64,000 nucleotides of DNA, from the NCBI RefSeq assembly GCF_019059575.1, contig NW_024883027.1, positions 87,206 through 151,205 on the forward strand, in the 5' to 3' direction. Source of the DNA: Amphibalanus amphitrite (Eukaryota > Arthropoda > Thecostraca > Balanomorpha > Balanidae). Below the pieces are notes generated by a model. The model was not told where the DNA came from. It ran no database searches and saw nothing but the letters and a program-made list of their open reading frames with translations. A program made the translations under genes and the position numbers. Positions 1 through 12,861 of the stretch are shown piece after piece. Numbering within the stretch: position 1 is the first letter of the stretch; each line of letters begins with the position of its first letter.

Positions 1-232
1 CCATGGCAAAAATTGTCTTACCAAAGTTTAAGTAAATCGGTGATGTCAACATTAAGAGGGGGCATCCAAATGCATTAGCCCCTCTGAATCCAAAGTGCTG
101 CAACTTTGAATCTAAATATTTTCGATCTAAGGCATTTCTCGATGTTGCGAGTGTCGAAACCGGTGATTTCCAGCCAAGGACCCCAATTTGGGTATCTCAA
201 CTCAAAACTAATGTTAACGTGAGAGGGTCCCT
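1..232. mobile_element. Left, truncated copy of a TTAA-type MITE
   Basis: The sequence from about 50 to 232 is the near-perfect inverted complement of 237 to about 415, joined at TTTAAA (232-237). Read against the complete copy on its right, this is a second copy in opposite orientation whose far end lies left of the window. Both copies end in GAGGGTCCCTTTAA or its complement at one shared TTAA. A diverged relative lies at 55781-55963. No coding potential is seen. Confidence 0.7.
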
Positions 233-708
233 TTAAAGGGACCCTCCCACCTTAACATTAGATTTGAGTTGAGATAGCCAAAATGGGGTCCCTGGCTCAC
301 AATTACCAGTTTCGGCACTCACAACATCGAGAAATGCCTCAAATCGGAAATATTGAATTTCAAAATTGCAGCAGTTTGATTCCGAGGGGCTAATGCATAG
401 GAATACCCCTCTGAATGTGTGACGTCATCGCAGATATCTAACGAATTTTAAATGTTTGACTAAAACGTTTTGTAGCACGTGGTGGTATATGTTGCTTTGA
501 GCTGCCGAACTATTGCTTCCAAATAAAGTCGCTAGGAACAGCGGAGATCCCAAAAAGTAAAAACAAAAGTAAAAGTCCAATATCTTGAAAACCGGTGAAT
601 ATTTTTCGGTGAAATTTGGTAGATATTCGTTTTCGCTCTTTCTGAACCGAGCGACATCACTTTCATGCCAATTCATAAACTTTTTTGAAGGTGGGAGGGT
701 CCCTTTAA
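233..708. mobile_element. TTAA-flanked MITE, complete copy
   Basis: The element is bounded by TTAA at 233-236 and 705-708. Its terminal inverted repeats are AAGGGACCCTCCCACCTT on the left and the complement AAGGTGGGAGGGTCCCTT on the right. TTAA target duplications are typical of piggyBac and Kolobok superfamilies. With about 470 bp and no transposase it is non-autonomous. Together with the copy at 1-232 it forms a ~360-bp fold-back centred at 234/235. Confidence 0.7.
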
Positions 709-3700
709 TCGTATTTGTGTTAATTAACGTATTCTGTCAAATACCGGCGTCCTACTTTGGTGCCGTCCATTCTTAAAATCATCAGTTCACTTGCAGACGA
801 TGATTAGAAGCTTTGCTTCCAATGAAATGCACGAAGCAATGACTGCATAATGCATTCTTTGTTTTAAAAACAAAACTGTGCAATAAAAATTGCACAAAAC
901 TTGTTCGATATCTAATCTACCTTTGGTGGCTTCAGCTTACCTGACAGTTCATTTATGTATCCACATTGCTAGGAAGCATATCATCCGTCTAATCCAAACA
1001 TAAACTATTCTCGTTGTTGAAACTGGTGACGCACAAGCTGACGTAACGTTAGTGGAGACTTCATCTCAAAAAACAGCCTGCATGGGCTAAAATCCCGGGG
1101 GGCGCGTATGGCTCGTATCATTTGCGAGGCACGCGACGGGAGCCTTGAGGAGCTTTCCATGCTAGAGCGCCTCTAAACCCAGGTCTCACTTGGAGATCGA
1201 TCTCACTCGGAGATCATGAGTCTGTTGTAGAGTGGCGTCATTTTACGTCCAGTCCACCGAACCAGTGTGCACAATTGCTGGCGGTGGATACCAGACTCCC
1301 CCCACGGGTCGTCATGTGCGAGGCAAGGTCGGGGATAAGATATCACGGCAGCAATTGAAGATAAAATTGAGTTTATTCATGTAAATGCTATTAGGCTGCT
1401 ACATTTGCACAATGAGTGAGTGCAAAGCTTCTCTTTAATTGATATTTATCATTATCCAAGCAGACTATTGCCTGATACGTCTGAGTCTACATTCACTTCA
1501 TCCAGGAAAATGCTTCAAAATCGCGTTTTTCGTCGGTAAATAGCATTGCAACCTTGCGTCAGTTGACACAAGCTTTCACTGCCGCATCCGGAATCTCAGT
1601 GCATAGGTGTCTATGCATCATGAGCTTAGGTATTGTTTCCTTTTTCGTTAGATCATGCTTCAACTTATAGCGCTTAATCGTTCATGCCAAACAAAGTTTG
1701 CGGACTTGTGATATATTTCCTTCAACAAATGTCCGTCAAATGAGGCTACAAATGAGCTGCTTTCTTCTGCCAATTATGTTACTATAGCACGTTGCTAATG
1801 GAAGGTGGTTATGAATAAGACTATTTGCAGTTGTGCCTCATCATCACTTATTTGCCAAATGCAATTTCAATTGCTGCTGTTATCCCCGGCTATAGTGTCT
1901 ACGGTGGCGAGCTTTCTCCGCGGACCTTCAACTTCAAGACCTTCTACTTCAAGACCTTCAATTTCTAGACAACTAAAGGGATATTCTCGTCATACTGTAC
2001 TCTCGATGACCTGCATGTCGGGCGTGCCATGTCCTGAGGAGCGTTGTTTTCAATACCCTCAGTGCACATACTGCACCAGACTATATTTACGGACGTTGAC
2101 TGTTTGCTTTAGGCACTGTTTCAAGCATTGTACGATGGCCGAAAACAATAGTATTTGGTAACGTTTTCAAGTGCCATTTGGAGTATCCGAAACTACGACG
2201 CAATGTTAGTCGGAAATAACGTATCTAGTTAATCATGTTATCGCATGATGTTCTTGTTCATTGGCAAACATTATTTCAGCAGTCGATACGTCCTCCAAAC
2301 TTCAGTAACCGTTACTATATAGTCCCCGTTCGTCACAAACAACCGTTGACATTTCGTCAACCTCAAATTCGAATATATTAACCGTTTACACGCACGAGAA
2401 TATCCCTTTATCCAAACTAGCAAGTGTGTCTACTGTTTTCTTACTAGGCAAACAAAAGTTTGTCACAGCATGTGCGCAGTTCACTTTACCTATGTGCATT
2501 CATACTAAAAGCCATTCGTCCACAAGCAAGTTATTTGCGCAATTGACGTAAGCTTTCATGAAGGCCAAACCAATGCTGATTCGTCAATGCTGATTGTCAG
2601 CTTGAAAGTAAAGATGAGCAAAGTGGTTCAACTGAATCTTATGGTTGCAGTAGGGCATATTAGAAGTAAGTAAGTGACAAGTATGTGTCAGCAATTGCTT
2701 ATGCTTCTTAACCCTAGATACTTTTGATTCAATCCTTTTGGTGATGACGTAATGTGGCAGAAAACAGTAGACACGCTTCATCTTATCGGAAACCCTGAAT
2801 GATTGGTATTTGTGAGCATGTGTGCCTGTGAGTGTGTAAGGGTGGATGTGGGTGTGTGGGTATGTATGTGCGTATGTGAGGGTGTGCGTGTCATCTTACA
2901 AGTAATTTAGTGAATGAGTGCATAGGTACTAGTTTTCAAGTAAATACGTGCATGAGTGCATGTAGTCAGTGGTGTATGGAACTCGCATTGTGCCTGCCTG
3001 CTGCCAACGAAATATGCAAGCCCACACAGAGAAAACAGTTTTGTTGTGCGAAACTTCATGCTGCTGGCAGGGTTTACATGCAAGTCACATATTGCAGGTC
3101 TACCATAAGCAGAGCAATGTGACATCTGATAAGTAACTCACAGCAACACATACTCTGCATGTCCAGGGAAAGTGAGTTGTGCTCGGAACACATTGGCCAG
3201 ACAGTTTTGTCCTATCAAATTCAGAATTGTTTTATCCTCCTCACAGTTGTCATTAACACTTCATGAGCACACATTATTGCTAGATCTGAATGCCAGCTGC
3301 CTATTGCACTGCTGGCACGTAGTTGGAGACAAAGGTGCCGCCAGTTTTCCACCTCGCTGCTGATACAATGCAATACTGCTACAAAATGTCCGTGTTCTGT
3401 GTTTTTAGTGTTGTATGTTTGTATATGTGTCTTGCGTCGTATGCGCATTACCTACATAAGTTTTAAGTGTTCCCGCGAAAGTAGGTACTGAATTAGCTCA
3501 AGCCAGGATTGCGTTGCGGAGATATTTGTAGCCCATACAATGTTTTATGGCGTCATTTACGACACTTTCTGTTTTTTCTTGTCATTGTATGCACGTGAGT
3601 TGTGCCGCATGTTGCGCTTGCAAATCATGTTCTCAATGCCATTTTCTTTTGATACAATTGGTCACCACTACACATCACTCGCATACACTCGCCCAAGCAA

Positions 3701-3724
3701 GTCGGATATCAATCACTGTCCAGA
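709..3724. other. Unassigned sequence
   Basis: No gene, RNA or terminal-repeat element could be supported here. Open frames are short, lack homology that I recognise and have no good splice context. A GT-rich imperfect simple-repeat patch is listed separately. Confidence 0.5.
2815..2893. repeat. GT-rich imperfect microsatellite
   Basis: A run of TGTG, TATG and GGTG steps, clearly biased to G and T on the plus strand. It is imperfect rather than a pure (TG)n tract. Confidence 0.5.
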
Positions 3725-3737
3725 AGTGCATGATGCA

Positions 3738-4436
3738 TTCAACCACGCATAGAACACTGGCACACCAAGAACATGAACTCACGCAAAAACGAGAGGACTA
3801 TTACACGACTTCGCATTGGACACACCGCTATCACACACAACTACATCATCACAAGAAGCCCGAGACCGAAATGCAACACCTGCAACACTTTCATCACTGT
3901 CAAACATCTGCTACTCACATGCCCACAATACCAACACCACAGGACAAACATACAAACATACTGCAGAGACGCCAACATCCCACTAACACTCACAACACTG
4001 CTCGGGGACTTACACCCCGAGCTAACAACACTACTCATCCACTAAAGACACAACACTGGGCTGATAAATGACCTGTAAATCTCCTCCCCTAGAGCCAAGG
4101 ACAAAAAAGCCAAAAAAAAAAGCCAAAAAAGAAGCCAAAAAGAAAAAAACAACATTCAAAACAATAAGAATCAAAATAAAAGACCCCAGAATGGCAAAAT
4201 GGCAAAAAAAAAAACAAAAAACGAAAAAAAAAAACAATAGAAGGGGCAATCCGGCTAACCGGGAGGAGATAGCTAGGAACCCTGACCCACCTCTCAGCCC
4301 ACCCTTACGAGCCAAGAAGACGACGGACACTTCAAGACAATGGACGGACCAACAACGAAGACGGACGACAGAACCGGGCCCAAATACAGAACGCTGTGGT
4401 GGCCCGTAAGCCACAAATACCATACCATACCATACC
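3738..4436 (+). mobile_element. 5'-truncated LINE (non-LTR retrotransposon) 3' end
   Basis: An ORF at 3773-4045 contains RLRIGHT followed by a CxxC...H...C module (CNTC, then HLLLTCPQY). This is the typical C-terminal end of Jockey/R1/I-type LINE ORF2 proteins, downstream of the reverse transcriptase. It is followed by an A-rich 3' UTR (4090-4240) and a tail of CATAC repeats (4417-4436). A 13-nt direct repeat, AGTGCATGATGCA at 3725-3737 and AGTGCATCATGCA at 4437-4449 (one mismatch), flanks it and reads as the target-site duplication. Only the last ~700 bp inserted, so this is a dead copy. Confidence 0.75.
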
Positions 4437-4689
4437 AGTGCATCATGCAGCAGAAGAAGCTTCATTGAACACACTCGTCATCATGAACGGCATCTTAGGA
4501 GCTTCATGAGTTTGGATCTGTGACCAGTAAGTGGAATGGGAGCATAATGGTACACGCTACCCAACCAGATTTTGTTATAAACAAAAACATTACGTTTATT
4601 ACCGTTTGGAGGTGATTTGTTTTATTTGGTCATTGTGTCAATGTCATGTTTGATCATATAGGTAACGAAAAGCGTACCTATTCAAAACG

Positions 4690-4695
4690 TTTATT
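4690..4695 (-). promoter_or_regulatory. Possible polyadenylation signal
   Basis: AATAAA on the minus strand, five bases after the TGA of the candidate terminal exon. It is absent from the diverged duplicate at the matching place. Confidence 0.3.
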
Positions 4696-4700
4696 CCTTG

Positions 4701-5337
4701 TCATGATGTGCCTGCAGGTTGTTTTCGCAGTATCCAATAGCAACCGTGTATGACCAGGCGCCGCTTGGACGCCTTGTCCAGCCACGTCTTCCGGGACTGT
4801 GTGATGACTGCCTCTGCAATCTCAAGTGCCAGTTTCTGCCTCCGGCCTATTTCTTTATCAAAGGATGTTGGTAACTGAACGACCAGCTCTGCTCCAAGAT
4901 TCCAAATCGTTTTACGGTATTTTATCCCTACAAAACGTTAATATTTGCTGGACGCGTTGATGCCCGAATAGGATGACCTTTATTCCTAGATACAGGCATT
5001 CAACGTTGAATCAATTACGCTTCTAGCCTTCTGTTTATTGGCTTTACATACTTTTTATTAATATTTATCATGTGTCTAGCCTGCAATTCATTTTACTCAC
5101 CACCATCGGACGTCACAACTATAAGCTTATAACTACTATATACAACTATAAGCTATAAGCAGCTATTCGCTGACTTGACATATGATATTTTCGCGACGAC
5201 TCGTTTCGCCCTTCCGCCATGTTAACTAATCATCCGTTACATCTTTATGTCAACAGGTATAGTACAAGTCATCCTTACCGTCGATACCGTAGAAGAATTT
5301 GCCGTCGACCACGGAACACATATTGTGCTTCCCGTTG
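4701..5337 (-). CDS. Candidate two terminal exons of an unrecognised gene, intact copy
   Basis: On the minus strand a 59-nt block (5337-5279) lies between an AG acceptor and a strong donor (GACG then GTAAGG). A second block (4927-4701) follows TTTTGTAG. The joining phase is consistent (G plus GG gives a Gly codon). The second block reads 74 codons from IKYRKTIWNLG through GRRQKLALEIAEAVITQS to a TGA at 4701-4703. AATAAA lies a few bases after the stop (4695-4690). No family is recognised. The duplicate has the same splice sites and phase but mostly non-synonymous differences and a stop. This could therefore be a decaying gene or an exon-like piece of a transposon. Upstream exons were not identified; a 46-nt candidate at 9013-8968 is phase-compatible but weak. 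Confidence 0.35.
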
Positions 5338-5816
5338 CTGGTAATTTTTTATTTGTCACTTAGGTGACAGTTACTATAGTTCGTTTTCTTTTTAAAGTTC
5401 GGCCCTGACTGTAAACATCTTTTTGAACACAGCACGAGAATTACTGAGAAAATTGGTTAGCGCCCATTGATACCGTTGTGTTAAACGCGGTGCGATTTAT
5501 TAATTAGTTCAGTTATCACTCCTGACAAATCGTCTATCCCTGTGGGGTTGTAAATATGAGCAAATACGAGCTGAGGGGTCTGGGAAATAGGAGCCAGAAA
5601 GAAATAACTTTGATAAAGTTTTTCATCAGTGAAATTCAACGTGCGACAACCATTTTCCTCTTCTTAGTAATTCAGCTAGCAATTCTCGTGCTGTGTTCGA
5701 AGAGACGTTTACAGTGAGGGTCGAACTTAGGACGAACTATGGCACCTATCAGCAGATATACGTTCATAATGCAACAAGGGAACGAAAAGCGTGTTCAAAA
5801 CTTTAACTCATTGTCC

Positions 5817-6414
5817 TTATGTGCCTGCAGGCTGATTTCGCAGTATCCAATGGCAACCGTGTATGACCAGGCGCCGCTTGGACGCCTTGTCCAGTCACGT
5901 CTTCTGGGACTGTGTGATGACTGCCTCTGCACTCTCAAGTGCCAGTTTCTGCCTCCGGCCTATTTCATTATCAAAGGATGCTGTTAGCTGAACGAACAGC
6001 TCTGCTCCAAGATTCCAAACGTTTTTACGGTATTGTATGCCTACAAAACGTTAGTATTTTTTGAAGGCGGTAATACTCGGATGAACTGACCTATATGGGT
6101 GGGTATTCAACGTTGAATCAAGTAGGCTTGTAGCCCTCTGCCTATTGACTTCTAAGGGTTTTAGTAAAATTTATATAATATCTCATCTGATCAGCATTTT
6201 CACTCTCAGTCGTCGAAATTGAAAAATCATAAGCTTAGAAATCCGCGGACTTGACATATTATATTTTCTCGACGATTCGTTTCGACTTGCCGTCATGTCA
6301 GCTAATCATCCGCTGCTTCTCCTATTTTCACAGGTGAATTACCAGTCGTCTTTACCGTCGATACCGTTGAAGATTTTACCGTCGATCAGGGAGCACCCAT
6401 TGCGCTGGCCGTTG
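5817..6414 (-). pseudogene. Diverged duplicate of the two-exon block, broken by a stop
   Basis: The 59-nt exon-like block (6414-6356, donor GACG then GTAAAG) and a second block (6040-5817, acceptor TTTTGTAG) match the copy at 4701-5337 with the same lengths and phase. A Trp codon has become TGA about halfway through the second block, and the frame resumes to a TAA at 5817-5819. Differences from the intact copy are mainly amino-acid changing, which suggests lack of constraint. Confidence 0.4.
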
Positions 6415-6429
6415 CTGGCACTTTTTTAT

Positions 6430-9400
6430 TTGTCACTAGCTATTAGTTATCTGCAGATATACATTAGCCACCTGTGCACCCGCTTACACAAGCTCTCAGC
6501 ATCTAGTTCTACGTATGTGTGTGTTTGTTTTAATTGAATTGCCAATGAATTCGGTAGACATGCTCCGCCCGCAAACATGTACCACATGATGCAGTCCACT
6601 GAATGTAGCAGTTAATCTCTCGTAAAAAGCAGTCATGTTTTCGTATAGTGTAGGTTTGCATCTATGTAAGCATGTGTTCACACTCATGAGCGATCCACAC
6701 ATGATATTGCATTTCCTGTTCAGTTACATTTTTTAACACGATGCTCATACACTGCGTTGTTATCTTTCTTTTTTTTCGCCTGCTCCTTCCTCCAACTTGT
6801 GTCTTTGAGTATTTCAGTCACATGCTCAAACGTTCTTAAATGCTCTCGCCATCGGTTTACGCATGCGTTGAAAACGGACACGTGTTGACCAAATTTAACA
6901 ATATGCGGACAATGGATCGACTTCTTGAAGCCTGTGGACGTGATAAACCTTCTCCATCACCATCAAGAGATCAACATTTTCGAAGACACTTGCGTACGGC
7001 TGGTATGTGTTCATATTTGAATGTCCATTGTCAACACGTTGCAGAATGCTTTACATTTTGTGTGATCATTTACTGTCCTCATTCCTACACAATGCCAACC
7101 TTGCCTATATTGCCTTGGCAAGTTCTTTGAGCACTTAATACTGGACTTGGGCTGCGAAAGCTAATGACAATTTGGGGAGCTTGATATTGCAATGGCTATG
7201 ATGTGAATGTCCAATATGGCGAACAGCTCGACTATTCACCATTGTCAACGCTTATGATAGCTAAATATCATTTTGCTTGGTGTACATTCACGTCTCGTTT
7301 CCTTGCTCCATTTGTACCTCACCGGTCTTCCGTCCCCACAGGCTTCGGCTGCAGCACAAGCCACATTCATCGGCCCAATCATCAGTTATTCATCCTGCAA
7401 GTTTTAAGTCACTTCGTTGTGACCCGGACATCGTCATCTTTCAACGACTTCAAATGACTATTTCATTCATCATCGTCGATCAGACTCATCATGTAAAGAC
7501 ACTTCCATAATGCTATCTGCCATCTACGTTTGTGCAGGAAGCAAATATCAGGTTGTTATTAGCTGCAGGCTACTCAGTACCGACTGAACTACTGGCAGTA
7601 GTGTGCGAGCACCTAATACTTGTATTGTGATACCAAAGTAAAACGGATGATAGCTTAGCGCATAGCGCCCTACCGCTTTCCACACACACATAAACAAAAC
7701 TTGACTTTGGGCATTAGCACGATGGCAAGATTAACAGGCAGTTTCGCTGTTTTTCACTGCTTTCATTGGCAGGTGTTACTGCTCATTCCCGTTTCATGTG
7801 ATGTTAGAACAGCCTTCACCATAGTCCTGTTTTCTCCTTTGCCGTTTTCCATAGACATCCGATGCGACATGCACTCCAACGATCGGTCAGGCGCATCACC
7901 GTCAATCCGGTCGCCTGTTAATCAGTTCGTAATCACCGTCAGTCTTCGACATCTGTCAACACACTTGTTCACATTATCGCCTTACTTTTGATCTTATCAA
8001 TATGCAAGAATGAGTGCAAAATGCATTGCAATATTGCATCAGTTGATGTTGTATCGCAATGACACCGCGTCCTCACCTCACATCTGTTGTGCATACTTGA
8101 TCACGAATGCCAGTTATACGCAGATTCACATGGTGAAGTTTTACTCCGTTGACGTTTTCTTTCCATTCTTGTAGTCTATCAAGAGTGGTTACAGTTGCAT
8201 ATGCGGCCTTACACATGCGTCCTTACATGCTAGCTGATTGATATGTTGGACACATTGGTTCCTGTAACTCCAAGTAGTTCTGCATTGGTATTGCTTCACT
8301 TTATATGTTCTACCCAAAGATCGTTTCTAGTTTTGTCTTAGCTTGCAGCTGTATGCCATGAACATACAGGGTACTGCGCATCTTTATCGTGACATTCCTG
8401 TAGTTTCGTCGCTTTCGCGGATGATTAGGACCATGAGCTCAGTTGCAGATGCGTCCAGCAGCCACCGACATTTCTACACTTTAAATTCCTAGTCTCGGTT
8501 CTTATCCACATACCAACATGATTTGAACATTTCACACGATTAGTGATGAAATGAACAGGTATCATCTACTACATTATATTTTCATGTAAAGCACACTCCA
8601 GTCTGTGAAAAAAGAAAACCATTAGGAGCAACAATCATGCCTTAGACAGTATAGTTGCCATAGATATTATATTACGTTGTGTAGCGGGCAGGCCGGTGCA
8701 CGAAATGGCGAGTGTGAATGCAGGAATGCGTGTGAAAAACTGCCTAGGTGTGGAGTGGCTGGTTTGTCTTCCGTTACATCGTAACGGGCTCTTGACGTAG
8801 TCTTTTTAGTAACACCAATCATCTTTCGAACTTGAATTAACGTAATTGAAAGTTGGCTATCACATTTGGAGCCAACTTATTTGCTAATTGCGTCAAGGGC
8901 GGGCAGCGCGGTGCGTGGATGCCTTTTGGTAAAGCTCACGTCCTAATATACTATCCTGCCCTTACCAAGCGTGCATCCATGTTTCCTCCATCCGGCTCCT
9001 CGTGCCGCTGCCTGGAATATTAGCCTACGGCTAATATACCAAGAGATGGAAAACTTTTCGTTGGTATGGAATATGGATGCCTCGTGGTTCAACTGGTGAT
9101 GTTCAAAACAACTGTCCCGTGTGTCAGGTAGGTCTTACTTACTCACTTCCCGCTTCATTTTTTTTCGGCCGCGTCCAGTGTCGTAGAAATCTATTTACCG
9201 TGATTCACAGTACACGTATTTATCGAGAACATTATGAACAGTGGCTTATTACTAGTGTCGGAGCGCCGGGAGACGCGAGCAATGACGTCATCGATGACTG
9301 ACGTCAGCCAAAGGTGATTAAATACAAAATAATACAATCCATTTTCGACTGCTGTGCTCCGTGACGCCATTTTCAGGCTGGTGGAGTACATAAATCGGAA

Positions 9401-10089
9401 ACCATAGATAGACGCACGAGACACATTACTTACATTACAGGCTTTCCAGGTGTGTAATGTGTATGCACATGGAGACATATGTGGTCACCTTGCATACCTG
9501 GGGGGAGTTTTTTTAATGCTTCATGGCTGCTGCTGGACTTGTAATGATGAATACCCCAATATAATTATTCTTAGATTGTATGCCTCCAAATGTATGCATG
9601 TAGCTACTACTTACAACTGCATGTGAACGCTAAGGAGTTGTGCCACGTGTTGAAATCAGACACGAACTCAAAATGTCGGCAAAACAACCTCTACCTGGCA
9701 CACCACTGCTGCGCTACTTTTTATCTGATGCATAATAAATCTATCTTACCTCTTGCTCAAAAGAAAATAATTACCTACAGGACTTGTCAATGTTAAAGCT
9801 GCTCGGATGTGAGTATATGACACGCAACCGTGCGGCGAGACTGGCGTAAAAATAGGTACGTCCATTCCGTTCAATAAACGCTCGATCATGACCCTGACCG
9901 TGTCCAGTGCAACAACATTTGCGGCTACTAGCACTCCGTTTTCATGGTTACTGATTAGCAGGTTCGGGAGTGTCGACTTGCGAACTGCGCTAGCAGACAC
10001 ACACGCCTTCCATCGAATAGGATCCAGAATATCGTTAAATAGGAAATATGATTTGACGGTAATATGATTTCGTGTAGTTAGTTTGCCAC
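6430..10089. other. Unassigned sequence
   Basis: No supported gene. Two exon-like fragments were noted but not called: a minus-strand 46-nt block ending in a GTAAGG donor near 8968-9013, and a plus-strand fragment at 9077-9127 ending CPVCQ before GTAGGT. Both lack partners. Confidence 0.4.
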
Positions 10090-10664
10090 ATTGATTTGTG
10101 CCGTGCACAAATCAGATGGGACTCATTTTGCACGTGCGCACGTGCAGGACGACGCTTCCAGATCTCGAGAACGGCCGGGCCGATTGCACTCAAATTCGGT
10201 ACACTTCTAGAGACCGATCAGAAGGGTGCCGTGCACAAGTCAGTTAGTATGTATTTGCATGTGTCACGGTTTGATTGCAACTGCACGTGCGCACGTGCAG
10301 GGGTCGCTCCCAGATCTTAATATTGACTGGGCCTATTGAGTTCAAATTTGGTACACCGCTAGAGACCGGCGAATAGGGTCCCAACTCCCATGCACAAGTC
10401 AATTGGACACAGCTTGCACGTGCGCACGTGCAGGATGACGCTTCCAGATCTCAAAAACGGCCGGGTCGATTGCACTCAAATTTGGCACACCGCTAGAGAC
10501 CGGTTAGTAGAGTGCAGTGCACGTCAGTTCGTAGCACACCCACTCCGGTCTGCACGTGCAAGGCTCATCCTCTCGTTTGGCGGCGGGCGTTTTTGCGGCG
10601 TTACAGAGGTGCTTGCTCAAACAACCTGCGGTCCCGCGATGCGGAGCCCAGCATCGCAGATGCT
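10090..10664 (+). mobile_element. Array element copy A (3' part only)
   Basis: Contains three palindromic subrepeats (TGCACGTGCGCACGTGCA or variants near 10128, 10279, 10414). The 3' module follows: the subterminal repeat TCAAACAACCTGCGGT and the terminal hairpin CAGCATCGCAGATGCTG ending near 10664. The 5' part of the unit is missing. A 30-bp spacer separates it from copy B. Confidence 0.7.
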
Positions 10665-11855
10665 GGTTTACAAATGTGATGGGTAACGGCGCAGCGTAAC
10701 CGCAGGTTGTTTGAAAAGACAAACACTATTCGTTAGAATTGTGTTTTTCTATTGAAAAACAACCGGAGCGGTCCTTCTCCGGGCTATGTTTGGCATGGTT
10801 GGCAGCGAATTGGGGCAACTTGATTGGGGCCTAAACGCGTCGCTCAATCTTCGTAAAAATTTCAGGGTACGGGCTCCCGGCGGTGATCTACCTGATGGCA
10901 CCGGTCGCTACTCGCTCAGAAATCTTTTGCGCGTGGCACGTGCAATTCCATTTTTCCCATAGTAAGTCAATGGGGCTTTGAGACACTTTTTGCGCGATCG
11001 CGAATGGCGGAAAAAATAGCCGTAGAAGGGGTGGTTTGGTTCCCACCGTCTCGTAGCCCACACGTTCAGGTGCACGCCCGTGTGCGCGGTGTACCCGTCA
11101 GAACTCATTAACTTGAGCTGCACGACTTTGAAGTTGAACTTTTTTCGCTCCCCATGTAAAGTCAATGGGCGTTTTTGCAGAGACATTTTCATTCGCTCAT
11201 TGTACAAAATTATATGATACGATTTTGTTTAAACTTGCAGGACTTGTTGAGAACAGGTCGCAGAACATGTTGTGATGCTTCTTTAAGCTGTGCAAATTCG
11301 TTTCTTCTTTTTAACCTCGTTTAAAAAAGAAAAAATTTAACATGGAAAGTCAATGGGAGCGTCTTTGTTGCTTAATAACTTTTTACAGTTGAGATATATT
11401 TAAGTGAAAAGTTGATAGGTTATACAAATTTTGATGCTCTTTCCAGTGATATATAGAACGTCATTGCACGTTGTGCCGTTTTCGAGAAATTTAGTAAAAA
11501 AGCACGACATTACCGAGATTTGAGCTCACACCTATTATGGCCTTGGCTCAGACAGTATACGAACAGGTGACAGGGATACCTCCCATAGAAGGATGCGACA
11601 CGAATTTAATGCTAAATATTAGCGGCCGGCCGCCGTGGGGACGTTTTTGCACGACTTATATCTCCGCAGCCACTGGACCGATACACTTGCGGTTTTTTGT
11701 GTGGGGTAGGGTATACCCTTCTTACAAGTATTTTACTATGCACGATGCATGCGGGTGACCCCTACTGCACGTGACACGTGTACAGCGGAGAGGTGTCACT
11801 TTTGTTGTAATGACAATACCACGGTAATTCCTGAGGAGATTCTGCTGAAACTACA

Positions 11856-11859
11856 CAAG
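11856..11859. repeat. Target-site duplication CAAG, left
   Basis: CAAG lies directly before the left LTR (TGTAGGCG...) and again directly after the right LTR (22297-22300). A 4-bp duplication fits a Ty3/Gypsy integrase. Confidence 0.8.
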
Positions 11860-12509
11860 TGTAGGCGTCTATCCCCGGCCGCTGGCGTCAGAGGCAAACG
11901 CCGAACTCGGAGCCAACCAAGCGTGTATCCAGCACAAGCAGACAACAAACAAATTGAAACGCCCTAGAAAGAAAAGACAAACAACTGTCACAATCCCGAC
12001 ACATACAAAGCCGGCACGAAATATCAAAACCCGTTATTAGAGAATGTGAAATAAAATAAACAGTAATTATCACGAAAGTTGAAACCCACCGTTCAAGCAG
12101 GCGCAATCCAAGCACATCTCGATCCTCGCCATGTCGCGGCGCACCGAATTCCCGCTCTGGACGCGACGGGGGCTCAACGGAAATTCGGCTGCTCTCTCAT
12201 TGGTCAGAATAAGCGGTTACCTGATTGGCTCTCGCGTGGCGCGCAGCTACATCATTGGACGAAATCATTACAGGAAGTCTAAAACTCTTCGGATAAGAAA
12301 TATGACACATAACTAAAGAAACATTGGTACCGATCAATATCAAATAATAAAATAGTCATTACAAATCAGTATCATAACTAAATAGCACTAAACACGCGAC
12401 AACAAACCAAGGACATTATTGCAGCGCAGGACGAATTTAGAGTTGCCACTTTCACTTCTGGTAGGCCCAGTATCCGCTCGCATAACATGTAAGCGGAAAT
12501 CCGCTTACA
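11860..12509 (-). repeat. 3' LTR of the Gypsy element
   Basis: 650 bp, starting TGTAGGCG and ending CTTACA on the plus strand. Read by eye it appears identical to 21647-22296, implying a young insertion. Confidence 0.93.
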
Positions 12510-12521
12510 CCCTTCCTCCCT
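12510..12521 (-). other. Polypurine tract of the Gypsy element
   Basis: Reads AGGGAGGAAGGG on the minus strand immediately upstream of the 3' LTR, the expected position for plus-strand DNA priming. Confidence 0.8.
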
Positions 12522-12861
12522 AACGCGAAGAAACTTCTCGATTATTTACACATACAAAACGCATCGACCTACGAACAAAGGAACTTTTTTTTTTTTTTTT
12601 TACTGGACGGCTAAACATGTTCGGTCTCAACTGAATAACTCCGTATTGCAGCTCAGCTCGTGCGCTTCTCCATTCGCTAGAGAACTACCTAGGTGCCCAT
12701 TGTACAGAGGTAACACTAAGGCTCGCTTGCAGCTGTTCTTACTACGATAGGAATCTCAAGTCAAGTTATCGCCCAATGTCATTGCCTTTCACCCAGTATT
12801 AAACATTAAAAACGACAGCAGCACACAGCAGCTCTGTGTGATAGGTACCCACAACGGAAAA

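Larger units (their letters stand above)
4690..6430. repeat. Tandem duplication, ~1.1-kb unit
   Basis: Two diverged direct copies sit about 1.08-1.11 kb apart (4690-5345 and 5815-6425). The strongest similarity is in two blocks, 4701-4927 with 5817-6040 and 5279-5337 with 6356-6414, with looser similarity between. On the minus strand both blocks look like exons. Confidence 0.75.

Noticed and set aside
4068-4474. Lys-rich plus-strand and hydrophobic minus-strand frames
   Set aside because: Both translate the A-rich 3' UTR of the truncated LINE.
9077-9127. Possible first exon MPRGSTGDVQNNCPVCQ before a GTAGGT donor
   Set aside because: A single short candidate with no compatible partner exon or promoter.
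10120-10500. CRISPR-like regularly spaced palindromic repeats
   Set aside because: The whole ~130-bp unit is repeated, so there are no unique spacers, and the setting is a eukaryotic transposon array.
10390-10686. Recurrent ~70-130-codon frames in the array, such as MHKSIGHSLHVRTC or MAPVATRLKPRGTW
   Set aside because: They recur in every copy at the repeat positions, differ by frame between copies, and match no family; they are repeat by-products.
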